Positions 1-6,536 of a DNA stretch of 7,775 bases are shown here, one piece after another. Numbering within the stretch: position 1 is the stretch's first letter; the number at the start of each line of letters is the position of its first letter. The notes under the pieces are model-generated. The model saw nothing but the letters and a program-made list of their open reading frames with translations, had not been told where the DNA came from and searched no databases. Both the position numbers and the translations under genes were made by a program. Source of the DNA: Candidatus Njordarchaeota archaeon (GTDB lineage: Archaea > Asgardarchaeota > Njordarchaeia > Njordarchaeales > Njordarchaeaceae); assembly GCA_029856055.1 (NCBI GenBank), contig JAHQWF010000083.1, forward strand, positions 1-7,775. Direction: 5' to 3'.

Positions 1-1371
1 TCTATATATTAGTTCCCCTTTTTCAATGAACGAATTCAGCCTTTTGATATCAAAAATATTTCTACCGTCTATGATTATTGCTGGTTTGTTCATTGCCTTT
101 ATTGCTTTTTCTATATCTAACTGTTTGTAAATTGTGTGATCGGTAACAAAAACAGCGCAATCAGCTTCATTAAATGCTTCCCATAAATCGTTGATTTTAG
201 GGATATTGAATTCTTCCTTAACTTCATCTTCGCTGAGGAATGGGTCATGAGCATAAATTAATCCATTCAGTCTTTTTAATTTATCAATTATAGGTTTAGC
301 TGGGGATCTTTCTGTAGCTTTAATATCGCCTCTAAAAGTTAGTCCAAAGATCACAATTTTAGACCCATTAACAGCTTTTTTAGCCTCATTTAGACCCTCT
401 ATCACTAAATTCACTATATGACTAGGCATTCTCTCGTTGATTAATTTAGATGTGTTAACAAACATTAGATCCATTCCTAGCGATTCTGCTACATACTTTA
501 GGAAAAATGGATACACAGGTATACAGTGCCCACCGACGCCAGCTCCAGGTGAGTGAATATGGGAATATGGTTGGGAATTAGCTGCACTAATTATCTCTGA
601 TATATCAACGCCGATAAGCTCGCTAAATAGAGCTAATTCATTAGCTAGAGCTATATTTACATATCTATATACACCTTCAAAAACTTTAACAGATTCAGCT
701 GCTCTTGCGCTCCCCACCGTTATAACTCCCTTTCTGACTACAGCTTGATAGAAAGCTGCTGCCGTGTACGTGCTTTTTTCATTAATACCGCCAACTATTT
801 TTGGGTAATTCTCCAGAAAATCTTTTAGTACAGTTCCCGATTTCACTCTTTCAGGACTAAAGGCTAAGCCAAAATCAATGCCTGCTACTAATCTGCTTTT
901 CTTTTCCAGAATTGTTTTAACAGGGCCTTCTGTTGTGCCAGGTGGAACAGTACTCTCAAGAATAACTAAAGTTCCTTTTTCTAAATTCTTTCCAATTTCC
1001 GCAGATACAGAAAAAATTGGATTTAAATTAGGTTTACCATGATCATCAATACTCGTAGGAACAATTATTGATATTACATCCGCTCTCTTAGCAGCACCTC
1101 CCAAATCAGTTGTAGCGTGAAATTTACCCATCTTCACAAACTGTTTTAATAGCTCACTAACATTTGGTTCATGCGGCAGATAACTTTGACCTTTATTGAC
1201 CATATTCACTTTTTTCTCATCAATATCAACCCCGATAACGTTATTCCCAGCTGTAGCATAAGCAATAGCTAACGGTAACCCAACTTTACCTAAACCATAA
1301 ACAGCTACTGTTACCTTTCCAGATTTAACTAATTCCTTGATCTCGCTTTCACTTTTACCAAAAATCTTCAA
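1..1371 (-). CDS. wecC: UDP-N-acetyl-D-hexosamine 6-dehydrogenase (UDP-ManNAc or UDP-GlcNAc dehydrogenase type), 3' end outside window
   Basis: Translation of the minus strand stays open for 457 codons to the left edge with no stop. The product belongs to the UDP-glucose/GDP-mannose dehydrogenase family, which oxidises C6 of a nucleotide sugar twice with NAD+ to give a uronic acid. Visible features are the Rossmann motif GLGKVG at about residues 26-31, ESTVPPGTT at 139-147, the central Lys229 region, and GVGGHCIPVYPFF with the catalytic cysteine at about 283. GLTFRGD at about 343-349 opens the C-terminal nucleotide-sugar domain. The GGHCIP context favours the N-acetylhexosamine (WecC/WbpA) branch over UDP-glucose dehydrogenase, but it does not separate ManNAc from GlcNAc. 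I chose the TTG at 1369-1371 because AGGTGATC lies just upstream; in-frame GTG codons at 1380 and 1389 are alternatives. The acyltransferase gene ends 45 bp upstream on the same strand, so the two are probably co-transcribed. The family Asn four residues after the catalytic Lys is Gly here, which may be an archaeal subfamily trait. Confidence 0.9.
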   Translation of the reverse strand, partial: MKIFGKSESEIKELVKSGKVTVAVYGLGKVGLPLAIAYATAGNNVIGVDIDEKKVNMVNKGQSYLPHEPNVSELLKQFVKMGKFHATTDLGGAAKRADVISIIVPTSIDDHGKPNLNPIFSVSAEIGKNLEKGTLVILESTVPPGTTEGPVKTILEKKSRLVAGIDFGLAFSPERVKSGTVLKDFLENYPKIVGGINEKSTYTAAAFYQAVVRKGVITVGSARAAESVKVFEGVYRYVNIALANELALFSELIGVDISEIISAANSQPYSHIHSPGAGVGGHCIPVYPFFLKYVAESLGMDLMFVNTSKLINERMPSHIVNLVIEGLNEAKKAVNGSKIVIFGLTFRGDIKATERSPAKPIIDKLKRLNGLIYAHDPFLSEDEVKEEFNIPKINDLWEAFNEADCAVFVTDHTIYKQLDIEKAIKAMNKPAIIIDGRNIFDIKRLNSFIEKGELIYR

Positions 1372-1374
1372 ATA

Positions 1375-1382
1375 GATCACCT
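1375..1382 (-). promoter_or_regulatory. Ribosome binding site deciding the TTG start of the dehydrogenase
   Basis: The minus strand reads AGGTGATC, an 8-base match to the archaeal Shine-Dalgarno consensus GAGGTGATC. Its GGTG core is six bases ahead of the TTG at 1371. It overlaps the in-frame GTG at 1380, so that GTG is more likely part of the binding site than the start codon. Confidence 0.6.
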
Positions 1383-1416
1383 TATTCACTAGTATTAATC
1401 GATATGCAAATCATCC

Positions 1417-2130
1417 TCATATAGCTTGTTCATAGATAGTCTTTTTCCTGTCAAAGTTCTCCCTAGTGCTGATCTCCCTAGCAGGGAAACCTAAAACAAC
1501 TTTCCCTGACTCAACATCTTTGGTTACCACAGCGCCAGCACCTATCACACTTCCTTCACCAATAACAACTCCAGGTAAAATTATAGATCCCCCACCGATT
1601 ACAGCTTTTTTCCCAATTTTTACGCCAACTAAACGTTTACTTGGCGGGTATTTATCATTCAATATTACTGCTCCTGGGCCAATAAATACATCATCCCCAA
1701 TTTCTGTTAATAGTGGTATATAGACATTACTCTGTATATTCACATTGTCTCCTATAACAGTCTTCCCGTCTATCACCGATCCCGTCCCTATCTTTACATT
1801 ATCTCCTATCTTTGTGTCCTCCCTTATAAGCACATTATGTCCCGTTTCCAGACTATCTCCTATCTCTACATTCTCATAAATAATTGTTCCAGATCTAATT
1901 ATAGCATTCCGTCCTATCGAGGATCCCTGACTAAGTTTATCTAATTCATCTACCATATTATTGCCACTGCCTATTATTTTCAATAAATTTCTCTTAGACG
2001 GATAACCTATAATCACGCTTGAATCTATTATGGAATTCTCACCTATTCTAGATAAACCCAATATTATTGTATTTAGGCCGATAAAAACATTTTTTCCCAA
2101 TCGAGTTTTCTTCGAAATGTATGCTTTCAT
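1417..2130 (-). CDS. Left-handed beta-helix (hexapeptide repeat) acyltransferase, WbpD-like sugar N-acetyltransferase
   Basis: This 237-residue protein is built almost entirely of hexapeptide repeats of the (I/V)-G-x4 type, which fold as a left-handed beta helix and trimerise with acyl-CoA sites between subunits. Repeats run from about 10-41 and again from about 71-205, interrupted by a non-repeat loop at about 43-70. It ends with the usual GFPAR segment near 214-218. SLETGHNVLIRE (about 93-104, with candidate catalytic His98) and NDKYP (158-162) resemble WbpD-type acetyltransferases, which acetylate the 3-amino group of UDP-2-acetamido-3-amino uronic acids. Its neighbour is the matching UDP-sugar 6-dehydrogenase. 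By inference the pair belongs to synthesis of a di-N-acetylated uronic acid for surface glycans. The ATG start is supported by GGTGAG six bases upstream. The exact substrate is not readable; serine acetyltransferase-like or other sugar acetyltransferases remain possible. Confidence 0.8.
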   Translation of the reverse strand: MKAYISKKTRLGKNVFIGLNTIILGLSRIGENSIIDSSVIIGYPSKRNLLKIIGSGNNMVDELDKLSQGSSIGRNAIIRSGTIIYENVEIGDSLETGHNVLIREDTKIGDNVKIGTGSVIDGKTVIGDNVNIQSNVYIPLLTEIGDDVFIGPGAVILNDKYPPSKRLVGVKIGKKAVIGGGSIILPGVVIGEGSVIGAGAVVTKDVESGKVVLGFPAREISTRENFDRKKTIYEQAI

Positions 2131-2136
2131 TCACGT

Positions 2137-2142
2137 CTCACC
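2137..2142 (-). promoter_or_regulatory. Ribosome binding site of the acyltransferase gene
   Basis: The minus strand reads GGTGAG, six bases before the ATG at 2130. This supports that ATG as the start. Confidence 0.5.
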
Positions 2143-2188
2143 AATTTGCGATTTAATAAAAATAAAAATACAGAAAGAGTACTTGCCT

Positions 2189-2198
2189 TATTTTAAGC
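2189..2198 (-). promoter_or_regulatory. Possible TATA box for the sugar-gene pair
   Basis: The 78-bp gap between the coiled-coil gene and the acyltransferase gene contains GCTTAAAATA on the minus strand. It resembles an archaeal BRE/TATA element. A start about 26 bases downstream would give a leader of roughly 35-45 bases carrying the GGTGAG site. Read-through from the upstream gene is equally possible, because AT-rich sequence gives such matches easily. Confidence 0.3.
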
Positions 2199-2208
2199 TA
2201 GGTATAAA

Positions 2209-2724
2209 CTACCATTCTTCCTTATATGATTCATAATATCTCTCCATTTTCTGTAGTTCTTGGGATAAAATTCTAAGATCAGATTCAAGTTGCTCTGATA
2301 TGTATTTCCTTATAGATCGTATAGAGCCATTAATTGTCTTTACTAGATCGGTCTTTATTTTTTGTATATCAGGTCTATTAGTAGTATATTCTTTTGCAAA
2401 TCCCGCTAATTCTTTAAGATTCTCAACCAGACTAGCTACTTGTTCTTTTATCCGCTCTAAGTGCCTTATTTTTTCTGCGCCAATTTTTGAATATCCCCTG
2501 ACTTCTCCTGCAATCGATATCACGTTTGATAAAAAATCGTCATAAATTATGAGAAAATCATTAAGGGACTCTACTAATGAACTTATTGAGTCTTTCTCCA
2601 CATTCTCTTTTAATTCATACAAGTTCTCCTCGACAAAAAGTTCTAATTTTTTAACATAAGCATAAAGATGATCGAACTCATCTCTGATTTCATAACTGAT
2701 GTCATCCGGTATCTTCTGTCTCAT
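2209..2724 (-). CDS. Conserved-looking all-helical coiled-coil protein of unknown function
   Basis: I do not recognise this 171-residue protein. It is almost entirely predicted helix, rich in Lys, Glu, Leu, Ile and Ser, with heptad-like spacing of hydrophobic residues around 15-45, 85-115 and 125-165. It has no signal peptide, no membrane segment and no cysteine. A TNRPD segment near 114-118 probably breaks two long helices. The shape suggests a cytoplasmic scaffold, dimeriser or effector, not an enzyme. Its ATG immediately follows the TAG stop of the upstream four-cysteine gene (TAGATG, no gap), and a GAGGAG ribosome binding site lies inside the end of that gene. The two are therefore almost certainly translated from one message and may form a complex. 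A small Ras-like GTPase gene lies further upstream on the same strand. Effector or regulator of that GTPase is a hypothesis only. Confidence 0.75.
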   Translation of the reverse strand: MRQKIPDDISYEIRDEFDHLYAYVKKLELFVEENLYELKENVEKDSISSLVESLNDFLIIYDDFLSNVISIAGEVRGYSKIGAEKIRHLERIKEQVASLVENLKELAGFAKEYTTNRPDIQKIKTDLVKTINGSIRSIRKYISEQLESDLRILSQELQKMERYYESYKEEW

Positions 2725-3192
2725 CTAACTCTCCTCTAACACTTCTGGAACTTCTTCAGACTCTATTTCCATCTCTTTTTGTTGGAGAATTGGTAACTCT
2801 TTTCCCTTACTCTTTAGGAATCTGTATCTTTCAAATATTCTATGTAATCTTTCTAGCAATACTTGCATATTTTTCTTGTTTATTTTATTCGCTTCTTTCC
2901 TTATAAGATCCTCGAGCTCCTTCTCATTATCTAAATCTGGAGCTATCTCTAGTGGTATCTTTTTCCATTCCCCAGCAACCTTATCTTCACTAGGCTCCTT
3001 TACTACTAATGTGATTCCCTCAGGTAAGAAAACTATATTTGCAAAGTATTTTAGTGCTATTGGGCATAAATCTAAATCACATATTTTAAACGAAAATTCA
3101 TGTCGACAAGCAATTTTATTCCCTCTGAATTCTCTGTACGCGCAGAATGTTGTTGAATACAATATCTTTTTTTCTAAGGATAGTGCAGACAT
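2725..3192 (-). CDS. Four-cysteine protein with charged helical C-terminus, unknown function
   Basis: I do not recognise this protein, about 155 residues long. Its first third carries cysteines at about 17, 29, 38 and 43 (C-x11-C-x8-C-x4-C), with a His at about 31. This pattern could bind zinc or an iron-sulfur cluster, though spacing that matches no family I know leaves this unproven. The middle (about 50-80) looks like beta strands, and the rest is helical and highly charged, ending in a Glu-rich tail. There is no membrane segment. I chose the ATG at 3190-3192 because the minus strand has GAGGGGATC ending four bases before it, one mismatch from the archaeal consensus. The in-frame ATG at 3213 would add seven residues but has no such site. 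The stop abuts the start of the coiled-coil gene, suggesting translational coupling. The GTPase gene lies upstream on the same strand across a gap holding a promoter. Confidence 0.72.
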   Translation of the reverse strand: MSALSLEKKILYSTTFCAYREFRGNKIACRHEFSFKICDLDLCPIALKYFANIVFLPEGITLVVKEPSEDKVAGEWKKIPLEIAPDLDNEKELEDLIRKEANKINKKNMQVLLERLHRIFERYRFLKSKGKELPILQQKEMEIESEEVPEVLEES

Positions 3193-3196
3193 CCTC

Positions 3197-3205
3197 GATC
3201 CCCTC
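3197..3205 (-). promoter_or_regulatory. Ribosome binding site deciding the start of the four-cysteine gene
   Basis: The minus strand reads GAGGGGATC, eight of nine bases matching GAGGTGATC, four bases before the ATG at 3192. It lies inside the extended reading frame from 3213, so it argues for the shorter protein. Confidence 0.6.
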
Positions 3206-3245
3206 TTCCTCATTAATAGTAATCTTTCAGATGAGAGAAAAAGTA

Positions 3246-3253
3246 ATTAAAAG
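3246..3253 (-). promoter_or_regulatory. Probable TATA box for the four-cysteine / coiled-coil operon
   Basis: The minus strand reads CTTTTAAT, preceded by an A-rich stretch that could serve as BRE. A transcript starting about 26 bases downstream (near 3224) would carry the GAGGGGATC site and a leader of about 30 bases before the ATG at 3192. A second AT-rich candidate lies near 3257-3266. The gap from 3214 to 3331 holds no gene that I can see. Confidence 0.4.
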
Positions 3254-3331
3254 TTTATTTTAAGATTTTATGTTTTTAATTCCCGATTAAAATGTTAGTA
3301 GTATAGTTAGATTAGTGATACTTATCATTAT

Positions 3332-3889
3332 CTATAAGCTAACTACTGCAAAGCGCTTTGATACTTTCTTTAAAAGTAAACTAAAACATTCCTCTACGTT
3401 CTCGCCAGTCTTAGCAGATATTTCTATATATTCTGTATTGAACTTCTTTGCAAATGCTTCACCGAATTCTTTCGGTATTTTTCTTTCTGTAATCAAATCC
3501 TTCTTATTCCCAACTATGATTATAGGGGTATCAGGATGAAGACAAACGAAATCTCGTATCCAATCTTCTAAAAGCTCTATAGTTCTTGGCCTTGTGAGAT
3601 CAAATACAAATAATGCGCCATGCGAACCCCGATAAAATATCTTCCTTAGAAACGAAAATCTTTTTTGACCAGCCAGATCCCACAGTTGAACACGCAAAGT
3701 CCCCGTCGGCGTATCTATATATCTTATGAAAATATCGACTCCCACAGTCATTTTATAGTCCCTTATATACCCTCCCCCAGATAAAACATTTGCTATCGTT
3801 GTTTTCCCTACGTAAGCTTCACCTAGTATTGGTATTTTAAGAACTCTTAGTACGCTCGATAAGCTATAATTCATGGTTGATGATGCCAT
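3332..3889 (-). CDS. Ras/Rab-like small GTPase
   Basis: This 185-residue protein has all five G motifs of the Ras superfamily in order. These are the P-loop GEAYVGKTT (23-31), a switch I Thr at about 48, WDLAGQ (70-75) with the catalytic-type Gln at 75, NKKD (128-131) and SAK (158-160). The DLAGQ and NKKD motifs place it with archaeal Rab/Ran-like GTPases and away from translation or era-type GTPases. It would be a GTP-dependent molecular switch in the cytoplasm. The C-terminus (ending VVSL) lacks a prenylatable cysteine, so membrane attachment of the eukaryotic Rab kind is not expected. The ATG at 3889 is supported by GGTG seven bases upstream; the ATG five codons later has no such site. Neighbours on the same strand are two uncharacterised genes that could encode partners. 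Upstream it is divergent from purB. The regulated process is unknown. Confidence 0.9.
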   Translation of the reverse strand: MASSTMNYSLSSVLRVLKIPILGEAYVGKTTIANVLSGGGYIRDYKMTVGVDIFIRYIDTPTGTLRVQLWDLAGQKRFSFLRKIFYRGSHGALFVFDLTRPRTIELLEDWIRDFVCLHPDTPIIIVGNKKDLITERKIPKEFGEAFAKKFNTEYIEISAKTGENVEECFSLLLKKVSKRFAVVSL

Positions 3890-3896
3890 TATATAA

Positions 3897-3900
3897 CACC
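3897..3900 (-). promoter_or_regulatory. Ribosome binding site of the GTPase gene
   Basis: GGTG on the minus strand lies seven bases ahead of the ATG at 3889. It favours this start over the in-frame ATG at 3874. Confidence 0.5.
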
Positions 3901-3930
3901 AACTAAATATTCAATTGCGCTTATTATCTA

Positions 3931-3941
3931 CAATTTAAAAA
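3931..3941. promoter_or_regulatory. TATA element possibly shared by the divergent GTPase and purB promoters
   Basis: CAATTTAAAAA is the best TATA-like element in the 97-bp gap, and it reads as a TATA box on both strands (AATTTAAAA on plus, TTTTTAAATT on minus). Its centre is near 3937. Moving about 26 bases each way gives starts near 3963 for purB and 3911 for the GTPase. That leaves leaders of about 22-24 bases that both contain the GGTG sites. One element for two promoters is an inference from geometry. Confidence 0.45.
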
Positions 3942-3975
3942 TGGAGAAAACATCTAGAGATTCCCTAGGTATTGC

Positions 3976-3980
3976 GGTGA
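3976..3980 (+). promoter_or_regulatory. Ribosome binding site of purB
   Basis: GGTGA lies six bases before the ATG at 3987 and fits the spacing seen for other genes in the window. Confidence 0.55.
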
Positions 3981-3986
3981 AAACGA

Positions 3987-5363
3987 ATGAAATATGAAAA
4001 TGTAGCCCACCCCATTGATTACAGATACGGAGATGAAAAATTAAGAAAAATATTCTCGATAGAAAACTTCATAAAAACATACGCTTATGTAGAAAGCGTA
4101 GTAGCCGAAACCCAGGCAGAATTAGGGATAATTCCAAAAGAAGCAGCAATAGCGATAAAAAAAGCATCGCAACAAATAACTCTTGATGAAGTTCTATCTG
4201 AAGAAAAAAAAGTGAAACACGATTTAGTAGCATTAATTAATGTCATATCAAAAAAGGCTGGCTCTTGGGGCGAATACGTTCATTACGGTCTTACCAGTTC
4301 AGATATAAAAGATACAGCTTTAGCATTATTAATTAAGGAAGCTATATCGATTACAGAGAAAAAAATTAGAGAGATAGCTTACCTACTAGCTAAAAAAGCT
4401 TGTGAATACTTGGATTTACCATGTGTAGGGAGAACCCATGGGATCCATGCTAATGTCTATCTTTTCGGCCATAAATTCGCTGTTTTCTTAGATGAAATAC
4501 TTAGACACATAGAAAGGCTAGGGGAAATCAAAAACCGGGTCTTGGTTGGTAAGTTTTCTGGAGCCGTTGGTATCCATACTGCTCTTGGAGAAATAGGAGA
4601 AACCTTTGAAAAACTTGCTTTGAGCAAACTTGGATTAGGAGTATCTAATATAGCAACTCAAATTGTTCCTCGAGATAGATTAGCAGAGCTAATACTATTG
4701 CTATCGATGATATCTAGTTCTTTAGATAGATTAGCTGTTGAGATAAGAAACTTACAGAGAACAGAGATTGCGGAAGTCTATGAACCTTTTAGTGGGGAAC
4801 AGGTAGGTTCGTCAGCTATGCCTCATAAGAGAAATCCGATTATGTCTGAAAACATTTCTGGACTAGCTAGGATTGTAAGAAGCCTCACTGTCGCTGCTTT
4901 AGAGAATATAGTCCTATGGCACGAGAGAGATCTTTCAAATAGTTCAACAGAGCGTGTAATGCTACCTGAGATATTCTTATTAGTTGATGAGCAGTTGACG
5001 AAGACAATAAGAGTTTTGAATGGCCTTGTGGTAAATGAAGAAAAAATCATAAAGAATCTAAATTTAACAAAGGGGTTGATCTTTTCTGAGGCGGTTGTAA
5101 TGGCTTTAGCTAGGAAAGGTTTTGGTAGATTAAGGGCTCATGGATTAATCAGAGAATTATCATTTAAGGCTATTAGGGAGGACAAGTCTCTTAAAGATGT
5201 ATTATTAAAAAACAAAGATATAGTTGGATTTCTAACGGAGGACGAAATACATAACATTTTTGATCCTAAAAGATATATTGGAGTTGCTAGAAAAAGAGTT
5301 ATAGAACTTATCAAGCGGGCCGAAAAAATACTCAATAAAAAAGTTAGTAGTTGTGAACAATAG
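3987..5363 (+). CDS. purB: Adenylosuccinate lyase
   Basis: The 458-residue protein is a full-length member of the fumarase/aspartase superfamily. In de novo purine synthesis it removes fumarate from SAICAR to give AICAR, and from adenylosuccinate to give AMP, acting as a cytoplasmic homotetramer. It shows the three conserved regions that make up the composite active sites: the HD pair and TSSDIKDTA (about 78-111), GRTHGIHA (148-155) with the general-acid His151, and the signature loop GSSAMPHKRNP (about 274-284) with the catalytic serine. The long helical core and C-terminal domain are intact, and the length is typical of archaeal and Bacillus-type PurB. The ATG start is backed by GGTGA six bases upstream. 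The gene stands alone on the plus strand, so no purine operon is visible. It is divergent from the GTPase gene and converges on the exchanger gene with only 11 bases between stops. Argininosuccinate lyase is unlikely given the AMPHKRNP signature. Confidence 0.97.
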   Translation: MKYENVAHPIDYRYGDEKLRKIFSIENFIKTYAYVESVVAETQAELGIIPKEAAIAIKKASQQITLDEVLSEEKKVKHDLVALINVISKKAGSWGEYVHYGLTSSDIKDTALALLIKEAISITEKKIREIAYLLAKKACEYLDLPCVGRTHGIHANVYLFGHKFAVFLDEILRHIERLGEIKNRVLVGKFSGAVGIHTALGEIGETFEKLALSKLGLGVSNIATQIVPRDRLAELILLLSMISSSLDRLAVEIRNLQRTEIAEVYEPFSGEQVGSSAMPHKRNPIMSENISGLARIVRSLTVAALENIVLWHERDLSNSSTERVMLPEIFLLVDEQLTKTIRVLNGLVVNEEKIIKNLNLTKGLIFSEAVVMALARKGFGRLRAHGLIRELSFKAIREDKSLKDVLLKNKDIVGFLTEDEIHNIFDPKRYIGVARKRVIELIKRAEKILNKKVSSCEQ

Positions 5364-5374
5364 CATGATATTAA

Positions 5375-6499
5375 CTAGAATCCCTTGATTACAAGAGCAA
5401 GCGAAAAAAGCTGTAGCAAGAATAACATAGCTCCCTCATATTTATCCAATCCCTTATCAGCTACAGCTTGTCTATAGAAATAAAGAGACATGCTTATAAC
5501 TATTAATTGAAACGCAATGTACCTAGTGATAGGAATCAATACAATTATACCAATCGTCCCGATTACAAGCATCAATAATTGAATGGCACTAGCTAGTAAA
5601 TTCCCTACACTAGCCAACATCTGCCCTCTACTTGCGAAAATTGAGTTTATGGCCGCATCATAAATCGCGCTAGCGGCCCCTATCAATAATGCTGTAAGCA
5701 CTAAGGGCTCCCCAAACTGAGCTAGTACATCCGAGTTACCGATAAGCATGATTCTTGCTGTATCAGTTAATAATTCTCCGCCAATAATTACCATGAGTGA
5801 ACTTATTATTATTATTACAGTTGATTCTAATACAGTTAATCTAGGCTCTGATATAAAAGATGGCTCTCTAGTGTACTTAATCTTCCTCACATTAACAGTA
5901 TAAACAAAATAGCTAATAGGTAAAATGAAAGCTACTTCTCTAGGTAAATAGTATATTGTCATTAGGCCATCATACATGAATGCTTGGCTTATCCATAAAA
6001 ATGCAATTAGAAATGAAGCAGCCATTGACCAATCAATGATCTCTAATTCCTTACTTAAAACGGCGTCTGGCATCGCAATTAGTTTTCCACCTTTATAAGC
6101 AATTATTAACCCTAGAACCACGAAGTTAAATGTCACGCTATATAGAACTGTCATTATAGCAAGTTCTATCAATACTGCTTCCCCGCTTGTATACGCTAAA
6201 TAAAAGAAAAATATGGTCAGAACAATTTCTCCCAAAATTACCATTAAGCTAGTTATAACACCTATAACATATTCTGAAAGATCAAAATGCCTACCTAAAT
6301 TATTAACAGCCGTAGCTAACCACTCACTAGGACGCGATACCAACCATGCACCGAGAAAAACACTAGATACAATAAAAAGAGCACTCAGCTCTTTTAAATA
6401 ACCAATAAACATGATTAGTAAGAGAGAAGAGATAGATATCACTTCAAATTTTCTTATTTTTATGACTTTCCTAATATTGCTTGTCCTATGATGGTTCAC
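5375..6499 (-). CDS. Divergent Na+/Ca2+ exchanger (CaCA family) membrane protein
   Basis: The 374-residue product has about ten or eleven hydrophobic segments and the inverted two-repeat plan of CaCA cation exchangers. Repeat 1 (about 66-131) has LSEYVIG then ILGE, with Glu91 where the family has the E of GTSLPE. GGELLTDTA (240-248) precedes repeat 2 (about 262-320), where SAIYD places Asp281 at the equivalent site and VGNLLAS (298-304) matches the GNxxGS motif. The end (EGAMLFLLQLFSLAL) is typical of the family. Canonical exchangers swap Na+ for Ca2+ across the membrane. Here the TSLPE motifs are degenerate, repeat 1 lacks a clear GNxxGSN, and the loop between the halves is moderately long, so ion and activity are uncertain. 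The start is GTG at 6497-6499; AAAGGATC and GGAGG lie upstream, but no in-frame ATG does. It converges on purB, and its promoter probably overlaps the end of the HAD gene. Confidence 0.72.
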   Translation of the reverse strand: MNHHRTSNIRKVIKIRKFEVISISSLLLIMFIGYLKELSALFIVSSVFLGAWLVSRPSEWLATAVNNLGRHFDLSEYVIGVITSLMVILGEIVLTIFFFYLAYTSGEAVLIELAIMTVLYSVTFNFVVLGLIIAYKGGKLIAMPDAVLSKELEIIDWSMAASFLIAFLWISQAFMYDGLMTIYYLPREVAFILPISYFVYTVNVRKIKYTREPSFISEPRLTVLESTVIIIISSLMVIIGGELLTDTARIMLIGNSDVLAQFGEPLVLTALLIGAASAIYDAAINSIFASRGQMLASVGNLLASAIQLLMLVIGTIGIIVLIPITRYIAFQLIVISMSLYFYRQAVADKGLDKYEGAMLFLLQLFSLALVIKGF

Positions 6500-6526
6500 T
6501 ATAGATCCTTTCCTCCTTTGACAACT

Positions 6527-6536
6527 ATTATAAATA
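6527..6536 (-). promoter_or_regulatory. Possible TATA box for the exchanger gene
   Basis: The minus strand reads TATTTATAAT, overlapping the last codons of the HAD gene. A start about 26 bases on would fall near 6505, leaving only a few leader bases before the GTG at 6499. The exchanger message may thus be nearly leaderless, with GGAGG (about 6512-6516) then lying upstream of the start point. Confidence 0.35.

Noticed and set aside
1466..1723. An 85-codon plus-strand frame opposite the acyltransferase
   Set aside because: Its Pro/Thr-rich periodic composition is just the complement of the hexapeptide repeats on the minus strand.
1417..2130. Treating the internal repeats of the acyltransferase as a DNA repeat or CRISPR-like array
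   Set aside because: The periodicity is in the protein (six-residue beta-helix turns). The nucleotide sequence is not repeated and there are no spacers.
2876..3250. A 124-codon open frame on the plus strand
   Set aside because: It lies antisense to the four-cysteine gene, and its Ser/Phe/Ile-rich product looks like the reverse reading of a Lys/Glu-rich protein. The minus-strand gene has a ribosome binding site and coupling to its neighbour.
3316..3327. TGATA-CT-TATCA inverted repeat at the end of the GTPase gene as a terminator
   Set aside because: The arms are only five AT-rich bases and no T-run follows on the minus strand. Archaeal terminators do not need hairpins, so the match says little.
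5364..5374. A shared terminator between the convergent purB and exchanger genes
   Set aside because: Eleven bases hold no T-run or hairpin. Termination must occur inside the opposing gene, and I cannot place it.
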